Source of the DNA: Platerodrilus igneus | Lineage: Eukaryota; Arthropoda; Insecta; Coleoptera; Lycidae | Direction of reading: 5' to 3' | Assembly: GCA_036346225.1 (NCBI GenBank) | Contig: JARFIW010000593.1 | Coordinates: forward strand, 1,320,506-1,384,505 | Length of the DNA stretch: 64,000 bases | In this document: positions 32,129 through 42,769 of the stretch, piece by piece | Numbering within the stretch: the stretch's first letter is position 1 | How the letters are laid out: each line of letters starts with the position of its first letter | The notes under the pieces: generated by a model | Database searches by the model: none | Told to the model about the DNA's origin: nothing | What the model saw: only the letters and a program-made list of their open reading frames with translations | Translations under genes and position numbers: made by a program

Positions 32129-33567
32129 GTAAGTTGTATTTAAACTTTAGAAATATAATCACCCAGGTGATAGACAAAGATTTAATTGAGAGCTAAGTTT
32201 ATAGCCTACACACATTTAAGTATGCAAAATCTTTTTCCTAGGACTTTCAATCTTCGTTAATCTTTATGTACCTAATATTTTGTTTGCAGTTCTTAGTTTG
32301 ATTAATTGATTTATAAAAGAAAATGAATTTATGTATTTTATTGATTTCATGTCATAATTAGCGATGTTAAATTTGCAAAATATTTGAATGTTGCGAAAAT
32401 TTTTAAAACTTTCGGCAATTTTTGGAAATATTAGGAAACTTGGTATTTTTAAATTATTGTTGAAATCAAAACTACAATGTTAAAAATAGTGCTTGTTTTT
32501 AGTTACCTACTTGCTAAATAATACTTTTTAAATTGTAATATTTTTTTTCAGTTTATTGCAAGCATTTTTAATTGTATTTAAAACATTTAAGCGCACATCT
32601 ATATTCCTTTGTTTTATTTTTCATTACAACTGTAAAATATTCCCAACCAGGACATTTATTATTGGGTATTTTGAATAAAGTGCACCAACGTTTTAAAAAA
32701 CCAGCAAAAACCGCATGCTCTACAGTTTGTTATTGTAGTATGTTCATCTAAAAAATAAACTGATAGAAGTTGTAAATTAAATCTTGTTCGTATTGGTATT
32801 AGTGTTTTATACAGATTAATAAACTATCGGCTTTGCAGGTTAAGCAAGTTACTCTTTAACTGCTAAAAGCAAACAATGGCAACGCAGCTATTCTGTGAAT
32901 GACTATATAAGTATATAATAAATGCTACCCAATTGACGCAGGATTAAGATTAAATGCACAACTGTGGGATTTTTACTAGAAGCAATACGTATAGAAGTAT
33001 AATTGGAGAAAAGTTGCAAATGTTTCTTATAAAATTTTCAATATTTGCTAGGAAAATCTCAGGATATTTAAAAAATATTCCCCTCTTTAAAAACTTGCCA
33101 CCTGGTTAATAGCAAATATTTCGAAAATATTCACAATATTCGGGAACATTTGAGGAGCAGTTTTGCAACACATCACTAGCTGTAATACACGCAGAACATA
33201 ACTAGCTGTAATACAATTAAATACTTAAGCATTAAAAATTTCAACACATGAATAATGACCAACCAAGCATTGACTTGATTGCAATTATTTTAGTATTTCT
33301 AACTGTATACTTTTGTTTTGTGTTAGATCTAAAAGTGCATTGTACGTCGCAATTAGAATAATTTTTAATTTGCTTCTGTGTAAATTGTGGAGTTGCAATA
33401 TAAGGGAATAACTGCATCCCAGTCAGAAGCACTTGCAAGAACAATGAAATTTTTCTGTAGTTAAACAGCAAGAAAGCTGTTGAGTCTTGTCTCTTTATTT
33501 TGTTGATTCACTGCTAAGTAAAGTGTCGAGAGTGCTTGAATCTCAGTTCAAATTAGGTCTATTAAAC

Positions 33568-36500
33568 TGTCTGAGCCAAAGTTATCAGAACACATTAAAA
33601 TATATATAGGAATTATTTGCTAATTATTTGCTTTATTTTGCTGATAAAACCAATTTTTTTGCTATATCTGTAAAAAAATTACAAGTGGCTAGATACTTAA
33701 TATTAAGCTATCTAGCCACTTGTAATTACCTACACAATATAAAATAAAAAAATTAACAATATAAAAACAATTTGCTATTTTTGCTACCATTTGCAAAGGA
33801 AAAAAATCAAATTTTCAAATAATAAAATAAATATCAATATCTACAAGAGTAAAGTATATTAATGAAATTAATTGCTGGCATGACTAAAGAATACCTAGGT
33901 TTTATTAATTATTTACTCTTAACATATGCAACTCCCGATTTTTTACTCGCGAAATTAATATAAAAAACGACAAAATACCATATACCCACTTCGAATTTAC
34001 AAGAATAAAGTACATTAAAGTCTGAGCCAAATTATTAGAACACATCAGAATATACCTAGGAATTATTTGCTAATTATTTGCTTTTTTTGCTGATAAAATC
34101 AATTTTTTTGCTATATCTGTAAAAAGTTACAAGTGGCTAGATAGCTTAATATTAAGCTATCTAGCCAACTAAAAAAAATACCTACACAAAATAGAAAAAA
34201 ATAACAATATATAAATTATTTGCTATTTTATAGCTAACATTTGCAAAAGAAAAGAATCAAATTTTCAAATAATAAAATAAATAACAATATCTACAAGAGT
34301 AAAGTACATCAAAGAAATTAATTGCTGGCATGACTAAAGAATACCTACGTTTTATGAATTATTTACTCTTAAAATATGAAACTCCCGAATTTTTTGCTCG
34401 CGAAATTAATACAAAAAACGACAAAATATCATATACCCACTTCGAATTTACAGAATAAAGTACATTTAAGTCTGAGCCAAACTATCAGAACACATCAAAA
34501 TATATATAGGAATTATTTGCTAATTAATTGCTTTTTTTGCTGATAAAACCAATTTTTTTACTATGTCTGTAAAAAAGTTACAAGTGGTTAGATAGCTTAT
34601 ATTAAGCTATCTAGCTTAATATAAGCTATCTAGCCAACTAAAAAAAATACCTACACAAAATAAAATAAAAAAATTAACAATATATAAATTATTTGCTATT
34701 TTTTTGCTACCATTTGCAAAAGAAAAAATCAAATTTTCAAATAATAAAATAAATATCAATATCTACAAGAGTAAAGTACATTAAAGAAATTAATTGCTGG
34801 CATGACTAAAGAATACCTACGTTTTATGAATTATTTGCTCTTAACATATGCAACTCCCGATTTTTTGCTCGCGAAATTAATATAAAAAACGACGAAATAC
34901 CATGTAACCACTTCGAATTTACAAGAATAGAGTACATTAAAGTCTTAGTCAAATTATCAGAACACATCAAATTATATATAGGAATTATTTGCTAATTATT
35001 TGCTTTTTTTGCTGATAGAATCAATTTTTTTGCTATATCTGTAAAGAAGTTACAAGTGGCTAGATAGTTTAATATTAAGCTATCTAGCCAACTAAAAAAA
35101 ATACTTACACAAAATTAAAAAAAATAACAATATATAAATTATTTGCTATGTTTTTGCTACCATTTGCAAAAGAAAAAATCAAGTTTTCAAATAATAAAAT
35201 AAGTATGAATATCTATAAGAGTAAAGTACATCAAAGAAATTAATTGCTGGCATGACTAAAAAGTATCTACGTTTTATGAATTAATTACTCTTAAAATATA
35301 CAACTCACGAATTTTTTGCTCGCGAAATTAATACAAAAAACGACAAAATATCATATACCTACTTTGAATTTACAAGAATAAATTACATTTAAGTCTGAGC
35401 CAAACTATCAGAACACATCAAAACATATATAGGAATTATTTGCTAATTAATTGCTTTTTTTGCTGATAAAACCAATTTTTTACTATGCCTGTAAAAAAGT
35501 TATAAGTGGTTAGATAGCCTATATTAAGCTATCTAGCCAACTAACGAAAAATACCTACACAAAATAAAATAAAAAAATTAACAATATATAAATTATTTGC
35601 TATTTTTTTGCTACCATTTGCAAAAGAAAAAAAATCAAATTTTTAAATAATAAAATAAACATCAATATCTACAAGAGTAAAGTACATTAAAGAAATTAAT
35701 TGCTGGCATGACTAAAGAATACCTACGTTTTATGAATTATTTACTCTTAACATATACAACTCCCGATTTTTGCTCGCAAAATTAATATAAAAAACGACAA
35801 AATACCATGTAACCACTTCGAATTTACAAGAATAAAGTACATTAAAGTTTGAGCCAAATTATCAGAACACATCAGAATATATATAGGAATTATTTGCCAA
35901 TTATTTGCTTTTTTTTGCTGATAAAACCAATTTTTTTGCTATATCTGTAAAGAAGTTACAAGTGGCTAGATAGCTTAATATTAAGCTATCTAGCCAACTA
36001 AAAAAAAATACTTACACAAAATAAAAAAAATAACAATATATAAATTATTTGCTATTTTTTTGCTACCATTTGCAAAAGAAAAAAGTCAAATTTTTAAATA
36101 ATAAAATAAATATCAATATCTGTAAGAGTAAAGTACATCAAAGAAATTAATTGCTGGCATGACTAAAAAATATCTACGTTTTATGAATTATATACTCTTA
36201 AAATATGCAACTCTCGAATTTTTTGCTGGCGAAATTAATACAAAAAACAACAAAATATCATATACCCACTTCAAATTTACAAGAATAAAGTACATTTAAG
36301 TCTGAGCCAAACTATCAGAACACATCAAAATATATATAGGAATTATTTGCTAATTATTTGCTTTTTTTGCTGATAAAACCAAGTGGTTATATAGCTTATA
36401 TTAAGGTGTCTAGCCAACTAAAGAAAAATACCTACACAAAATAAAATAAAAAAATTAACAATATATAAATTATTTGCTATTTTTTTGCTACCATTTGCAA

Positions 36501-36716
36501 AAGAAAAAAAACAAATTTTCAAATAATAAAATAAATATCAATATCTACAAGAGTAAAGTACATTATAGAAATTACTTGCTGGCATGACTAAAGAATACCT
36601 ACACTTAACGAATTATTTACTCTTAAAATATGCAACTCCCGAATTTTTTGCTCGCGAAATTAATATAAAAAACGACAAAATATCATATACCCACTTCGAA
36701 TTTTCAGGAATAAGGT
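33568..36716. repeat. Seven direct repeats of about 453 bp, each with a long hairpin
   Basis: CTGAGCCAAA (or a close variant) starts units at 33571, 34022, 34472, 34944, 35395, 35849 and 36302, giving periods of 450-472 bp. Every unit except the seventh has a near-perfect palindrome built on GTGGCTAGATAGCTTAATAT and its inverse (for example 33683-33723, 34133-34165, 35059-35091, 35960-35993). Unit seven has lost about 40 bases there. Even- and odd-numbered units share private variants (AACTATCAG versus AATTATCAG; CATTTAAG versus CATTAAAG), suggesting growth by duplication of a two-unit block. Confidence 0.9.
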
Positions 36717-37075
36717 ACAGCTGCATATCTATAGAGCAAATAATCATAAACATTGTAAATGCTATAGTTGTGTCAGCGATTAATTTCTTTAATGTACTTT
36801 ACTTTTGTAGATGTCGATATTTATTTCATTATTCGAGATAATTGATTTTTTTCGTTTGCAAATGGTAAGAAAAAAATAGCAAATTATGTATGAATTGTTA
36901 ATTTTTATTTTATTTTGTGTAGGTATTTTTTTTAATTGGCTAAATAGTTTAATATTAAGCTATCCAGCCAATCACAGAAAATACCTACACAAAATAAAAT
37001 AAAAATTATCAATGCATATATTCTTTGAAATTTTTTTGCTGCCACTTGCAACCGAAAAAAATCAATTATCTCGAA

Positions 37076-37615
37076 TCATCATCTTTAGGTCTTCAGTCCT
37101 GGAACTGGTTAGACGCGTACCATCATTGTTTCCTATTCTGAACTAACCTACACATTTCCCTGAAATTTGCACAGTCTGCATCTATAACTATCTGATCTAG
37201 GTCTACATCTACCTCTTTTTTCCTATATCTGCTTGTAATATATCCCATACTATTCCCCAAAAATGCCTTAGAACGTATTCTGCCCTTCTATTTCTCTTAT
37301 CTTTTTCCCCAGATATCCTTGTTCCCCTACTATTTCTATAACCTATTTGTTAGTATCTTTGTCTGCCCATGCTATCGGCCTCATACATCTGAAGCACAGC
37401 ATTTCAAAAGGCTGCTACCGTTTTTCTGTCTGCGTTTCAGACTACCCGTATTTCATAGGCATACTGTGCCGTGCTCCACACATATGCGTTCAACAATTTT
37501 CTTCTTGTTTTATGTTTGTTGTCTTTTCTCATAAGCGCTGTTCTTTCTTGTTAGATGCAGTTCGGTCACCTTCTATTGTTTTACAATTATATACCCTATT
37601 TCTCCGACCTTCAGT
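37076..37615 (-). pseudogene. Diverged 3' end of an RTE LINE
   Basis: The minus strand matches the plus-strand sequence at 45180-45715. TACGCGTCYAASCAGTTCYAGGACT and the block with TTCTAAGGCATTT..GGGAATAGTA and AAGAAAGAACAGC are shared. It represents a decayed C-terminal/3' UTR module of copy-2-type RTE elements, with many stops. Inserted within the 6.0-kb element. Confidence 0.7.
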
Positions 37616-37946
37616 GGTTGTGAAGGGAGAGGCGTCGACGTGGATCAATGTAGTAAGCGTAAGACTACGGATCCCAAGGTCCCGGGTTCAAATCCCGACA
37701 CGGCCGACTGCTTGAAAAATGGCAGGTGAGCATTTTTCACAAAAATTACGCCCTCGTTCGGATGAGAGGTTAAATGGAGGTCCCGTGTGTGAGTGTTGTC
37801 ACGCACGTTAAAGATCCCTACCTTGCCTGGAACGGCAAGGGTTCGGCAAAATTCTAAATTTTCAGGCAACAAAAAACTCGCCTCCTGGCCAATGTAGTAC
37901 CTACGGGTGGAGCATTGGAAATGTAAATGAACGGTTGTGAAGGGAG
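37616..37946 (+). mobile_element. tRNA-derived SINE with a 14-bp target duplication
   Basis: Exact direct repeats GGTTGTGAAGGGAG at 37616-37629 and 37933-37946 bound a 303-bp insert. The head (37630-37705) has tRNA features: an A-box-like GTGGATCAATGTAGTAAGC and a B-box GGTCCCGGGTTCAAATCCCG. The central part, TTCGGATGAGAGGTTAAA and GGTCCCGTGT, resembles a conserved stretch seen in several invertebrate SINEs (from memory; not checked). The tail is short and A-rich (GGAAATGTAAATGA). The element is non-coding and would depend on a LINE such as RTE. It interrupts the 3' UTR of an RTE relic and is therefore younger than it. Confidence 0.88.
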
Positions 37947-38821
37947 GTAAGCAGCCTGTGGCTGCCAAGTTCCTCCAACACTTAACCATTTACCGATTTA
38001 ATATATTTTCTAATATATCTTTTCGCACAGTCCTCATTAGTTGTAGATATTTCGCAACCAACAACTAGTTGTTTATACTAATCATCAGATTTATCTGCGC
38101 TTATTTTTTCGTCATTAAGTTTTCTGTCTCAAAACTGGTTGGGCGCGTACCTGCACTTATTTATATTCTGAGCTAGCCTACATAGTTCCCTGAAATTCTC
38201 ACACAGCATGTGTATACAGCTCGTTCCCCTTCTATTGTTTTCTAATTTTATGCCCTATTTCACCGAGATTCAGTGAAGGTGGTTAAGCAACCTGTGGCTA
38301 CCAAGAGCCCCCAACACTTAAATATTTGCCGAAGTAATGGTTTTTCAGTAAATCCTTTCACACACTTAACATTATTCGAGAATATTGCCCAACCAATTCT
38401 TGTAGTTACTTATAATACTCATCATGTTTAAGCACAGTTATTTTTTCGTCATTAATTTATCCATCTTGGGATTGGTTGGATGCGTACCTCCATTGATTTC
38501 TATTCTGGGCTAGCCTACACATCTCCCTGAAACCCCTACAGCCTACATCTTTTACTATCTGTGTGCAGTAATCTAACCTAGGTCTGCCCCTTCTTCTCTT
38601 TTTTCCTATCTCTGCTTCTAATATATTCCGCACTATTCCCTCATACCGTAGTGTGTGGCCTATCATCCTATCTCTCCTATTTTTTACCGTTCTCCACATA
38701 TTTGTTTCTTCCCCTACCATTTTTAGTACCTCTTCGTTCTTAACTTTTTCTGTCCATGATATCTTCATCAAACGTCTGTAGCACCACATTTCAAAGGCTT
38801 CTACCTTTTTCTTGTCCGAAT
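37947..38821 (-). pseudogene. RTE LINE C-terminus and 3' tail
   Basis: On the minus strand from 38821: KVEAFEMWCYRRLMKISWTE, KVKNEEVLKMVGEETNMW, NRRDRMIGHTLRYEGI, GRPRLDYCTQIVKDVGC and RLAQNRNQWRYASNQSQDG, ending at 38457. That is the intact last 125 residues of an RTE protein. The 3' UTR (38456-37947) contains two degenerate modules with AAGTGTTGG...CTTGGYAGCC. The 5' side is truncated at 38822 against CGAATAAT, which recurs as CGAATCAT at the other edge (37068-37075). This is a probable target duplication for the composite. Confidence 0.82.
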
Positions 38822-40031
38822 AATGAAATAAATATCGACATCTATAAAAGTTAAGTACATTAAAGAATTTAATTGCTGACACAACTATAGCATTTACATT
38901 GTTTATGAATTATTTGCTCTTTAGATATGCAACTCCCGAATTTTTTGCTCGTCAAATTAGATGTTCAAATGATAATAATAATATAAGTTAGCATGGGACT
39001 ACAAGAGTAAAGTGCTTTTAAAAAATTAATTGCTTCTATCATAATTACATCATTATGTAGCTTGATTTATTTGCTTTTAAATTATGTAAATCCTGAATTT
39101 TTGCTCATTAATATAAAAAACGACAAAAGGCCATTATTGTTGTTTGAACATTTAATTTCGCGAGCAAAAAATTCGGGAGTTGCATATGTTAAGAGTAAAT
39201 AATTCATAAAACGTAGGTATTCTTTAGTCATGTCAGCAATTAATTTCTTTAATGTACTTTACTCTTGTAGATATTGATATTTATTTTATTATTTGAAATT
39301 TTGATTTTTTTTTCTTTTGCAAATGGTAGTAAAAAAATAGCAAATAATTTATATATTGTTATTTTTTTAATTTATTTTGTGTAGGTATTTTTTTTTAGTT
39401 GGCTAGATAGCTTAATATTAAGCTATCTAGCGTAACTTTTTTACAGATATAGCAAAAAAATTGGTTTTATCGGCAAAAAAAAGCAAATAATTAGCAAATA
39501 ATTCGTAGATATATTTTGATGTGTTCTGATAATTTGGCTCAGACAGCTTAATAGACCTGTTCAAATTAACTTCAGTCTGGACTCCTCGTTCAAGAAATTA
39601 TATGTAAGAAGTATTATTAATGACCATATGAATATTCTGGTTTGTATAACAGAATTTAATATACACCGCAATTACACAAAAATGAAAGGACTGTGGAAAT
39701 AATTCTCTATAAATGAGGAATAGAATCTAGACTGTACATAGTTCTGGTAGTACACTTTGCTATTAGGTCAAAACTTTGAGCATTTTCTATAATGTCAAGA
39801 TAACCGAATAGTTTAAGTAGTTTCAAATTTATAATACCAAAATATAAAATAGTGTATAATTCACTTTTTATTAAACGTTTAATATATATTATTATATTTT
39901 ATAAATAGAAACATGAAAATAGGTGTAGTTTTGCATATTTTTTTAATTGGACATAATAAGAATATGTATTATCTTTTATATCCCTATTCTATTTTTTAAT
40001 ACTTTATTAATTACACATAATTGATTTTTAG

Positions 40032-41520
40032 AATGTACTGTCAGTGTTATTTGTGCAGAAGATAAAACCTTTAAGGCACTATATTCTTCAACTGCATCTA
40101 TGAGAAGTAATATGCAGGCTTGGCCTGAATTTGTTTCAATTGATGGAACATACAAATTGATTGATAATGGATGCACAACTTTTTTGTTATTGGTATTCGG
40201 ATGGGCATAATCAAATAGTGGGGGTTTTCATGGCTGCAAGCGAAGATAGGGATAGTTTGACATTTTTTTAAATTGCTTTAGAACTAATAATATAGATGGG
40301 TCGAACAAAATTAAATGTTTCATGGGTGACAAGGATATGACAGAACGAGAAGTTCTAAAAGAAATATTTCCTGGTGTACCTACATTTATTTGTTTGTTTC
40401 ATACCTTGAAAACATTTAGAAGGGAAATAACAACTGAAAAATTAAATATTTCAAAGAGTGAAAGAGAAATGTCTTTGGAATATTTACAAAAATTAGAATA
40501 TAGTTCAAATAGCATGGAATATAATAAAATATTCGAACAATTTAAAAGCTTTGCACCAACTTCCGTTTTTCATTATTTTCAATTAAATTGGCATCCAATA
40601 AAAGATGAGTGGGTCATTTATAACATGAAACATAATTTTTTGAAAAATGCCAATATTAGAATGGAATCAATTAATAATAAAATAAAACAGGTAGTAGGGA
40701 AAAACAGGAATATTACTGAATTTGTGAAAAATATGTTTGTGTTTTTACATTCACAAGAGTATGAGAGGAAACACCATGTGGCTAATCATATTCTTAAACG
40801 ATCTGTTTCCCATTTTGAGGAAGATAGTTGTAAGTACAAATATCAAATGTGTTACGACAGATGGAACTAATAAAATATGTTTCTATACTCTCACGTGAAG
40901 ACAACAGTGATATATATTTTGTTCAATCAGGTGGCAAGAACATAAAATTAACCTCCAATAGTTGTGAGTGTAGAAATTTTAAATCCATGCGCTTACCTTG
41001 CAACATATATTTGCAATTCGTACAAGCCAAAAACTGCCACTATTTGATCAGAATTTATGTGATTCAGGATGGACAAGAAGTTATTATCTAGAACACCATA
41101 GACTAACTCAAGAAAATGCAAATGAGGCTGGTCATATTTCTACTGCCTTTTTGGAATTTACAAGCAATCAAGTTCTGACGGTATCCCAAAAACGAAAGCA
41201 ATTTTTACAAGTGACAAATTCCTTAGTTAATTTAGGTAGTTTATCATGCAATAGTATATATGAATATCGACTTAAATTATTAAAGAAAATTGAATTATCA
41301 GGGAGAGAGGGTTATGAGGTGGTTGTAGATGCAATTAATTTATCATCCCAATTTTCTACTACAATAGGTAGTTTAATACAGAGTTGGTATAAAGTGTGTT
41401 TGAAAGTTTTGTTTTAGTTTTAGACAATACAGCATCGACTAAAGGTGCTAGTTACAGTAGTTCTTCATTACATCGAGATGACCAGAACCTTTCATTAAGA
41501 ACAGAATCCTGCCAAGATGG
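40032..41520 (+). pseudogene. MULE/ZSWIM-type gene, exon 4 (transposase core and SWIM motif), broken
   Basis: Acceptor TTTTTAG at 40031. Blocks in order: WPEFVSIDGTYKLIDNG (first catalytic Asp), DGHNQIVGVFMAASEDRDSL, CFMGDKDMTEREVLKEIF (second Asp) and FICLFHTLKTFRREIT (conserved His). WHPIKDEWVIYNMKH and RMESINNKIKQVV follow (third acidic residue, Glu). A SWIM finger spans 40963-41010: CECRNFKSMRLPC, then in the next frame HIFAIRTSQKLPL, so CxC...CxH is split by a deletion of one or two bases. Frame breaks occur near 40200, 40865, 41000 and 41415. In this family the protein binds and cuts transposon ends; some relatives are domesticated nuclear proteins. All three acidic positions survive, so inactivation came from indels. 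Confidence 0.82.
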
Positions 41521-41598
41521 TTGAGAATATTCTTTTTAAGAAATTGCACATTTTTACTTTATATAGGATAAAAATTAGAATTTGTAAATCTTCATTTT

Positions 41599-41735
41599 AG
41601 TAAATGACTATGCCATTCTGAACGGACCTGCACCTCGACAGCGTTCTAAATTACTAGAACAGGTAGAATGGCTTGCGTGTTTCAATGAGCTAAAGAGCCG
41701 AACTATAAGTATAACCAAATTAGTGGGGTTTTTAG
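41599..41735 (+). pseudogene. Possible further exon of the MULE/ZSWIM-type gene
   Basis: After TTCATTTTAG, an open stretch reads NDYAILNGPAPRQRSKLLEQ and VEWLACFNELKSRTISITKL. It is protein-like, on the right strand and between the transposase core and the C-terminal finger. The 3' edge is lost where the RTE LINE begins. Assignment to the gene rests on position only. Confidence 0.4.
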
Positions 41736-42019
41736 TGAGGAACCAGACTAAGACAGGTTTCCGAAAGAGGGCAGAAGCTCTTTCGCTACTATAGGGGTCG
41801 GTATGACATTTTAAGACAAACTACTGCGATTTGGAAGGCAACGGGAAACCACCACATTACCTCCCAAGTACACTGCGCACAGAAATTGTTATTAAACACG
41901 ATGGCGTCCTTTGGCGTCCATTCGGATCTTCGGGAGGGAACTACTTCGGGGATGTGATTCGAAAGTATACAAAAAGATCCGTGAACATTCTGCGAGTCCG
42001 AGCGTAGAATGTCAAAAGT

Positions 42020-42765
42020 ATGAAACAAGTAGGTAAACTAGAAACCCTGAAACTCGAAATGGATAGGTTAGCACTAGACATAGTAGGAATCAGCGAAGTC
42101 CGCTGGCCAGAGGCGGGGGATTTTTGGAGTGGAGACTTCAGGGTAATTCATACAGGATCAGAGGAAGGAAATTCGGGTGTGGGGATAGTTAAGCGAGAAA
42201 AGATAGGACGGCGTGCAGAAAACTACTTACAGAAGAACGAAAGAGTACTCATGGTTAGATTTGAATCTAAACCAGTAAATACAGTAATAATACAAGTATA
42301 CATGCCCACCTCTAGCTACAGTGAGGAAGAGGTAGATGCGATCTACAAAGATATCGAAGACATATTAAGAAACGTAAAAGGACATGAAAATTTAATAATT
42401 TTAATGCAATGGTAGGTGACGGTAGGGAAGGGGCGATAGTAGGTTTATTTGGTTTAGGCACGAGAAATGACAGGGGAAATAAGCTGATAGAATTTTGCGA
42501 CAAAAACAATTTAACCATCACAAATACATTATTTTAACATCATGCTAGAAGACGATACACGTGGAAGATGCCAGGAGATATAGGAAGATATCAAATAGAT
42601 TACATTATTGTGAGACAACGGTTTAGAAATCAAGTAAGAGACTGTAGAAGCTACCCGGAAGCAGATATAGACACTGACCACAACATCGTAATTATGAAAA
42701 CCACACTTAAATTTAAAAATCTGAAAAAAGGAACGGAAAAAGGCACTTTGACTTTGAGAAGCTAA
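42020..42765 (+). pseudogene. RTE LINE endonuclease domain, copy 2
   Basis: LALDIVGISEVRWPEAGDFW, GSEEGNSGVGIV, VIIQVYMPTSSYSEEEVDAI; a frameshift near 42400 just before the FNAMVGDGREG block; then RYTWKMPGDIGRYQIDYIIV and ADIDTDHNIVIMK, with a stop at about 42537. This is an APE-type endonuclease with catalytic motifs in place but the frame broken twice. Confidence 0.85.
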
Positions 42766-42769
42766 AAGA

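Larger units (their letters stand above)
33555..39558. mobile_element. 6.0-kb element with inverted termini, 9-bp target duplication and an internal tandem array
   Basis: Left end AGGTCTATTAAACTGTCTGA (33555) and right end, read inward, AGGTCTATTAAGCTGTCTGA (ending at 39558) are inverted repeats. The similarity continues for more than 400 bases. Both ends are flanked by GTTCAAATT (33546-33554 and 39559-39567), a perfect 9-bp target duplication. The left part is seven direct repeats of about 453 bp (33568-36716). The right part (36760-37075 and 38822-39558) is inverted copies of the unit. No coding sequence of its own is visible. It was later invaded by LINE and SINE sequence (37076-38821). 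It lies inside the intron of the MULE/ZSWIM-type gene. A 9-bp duplication fits MULE-superfamily mobilisation (8-10 bp) better than mariner (TA) or piggyBac (TTAA). Confidence 0.85.

Noticed and set aside
33568..36716. CRISPR-like or satellite array with spacers
   Set aside because: Units are contiguous 450-bp repeats with no unique spacers, in a eukaryotic transposon bounded by a target duplication.
36584..36841. 85-codon open frame at the array's right end
   Set aside because: It is made of the 0.45-kb repeat unit plus part of its inverted copy; no motif and no conservation of the frame in the other units.
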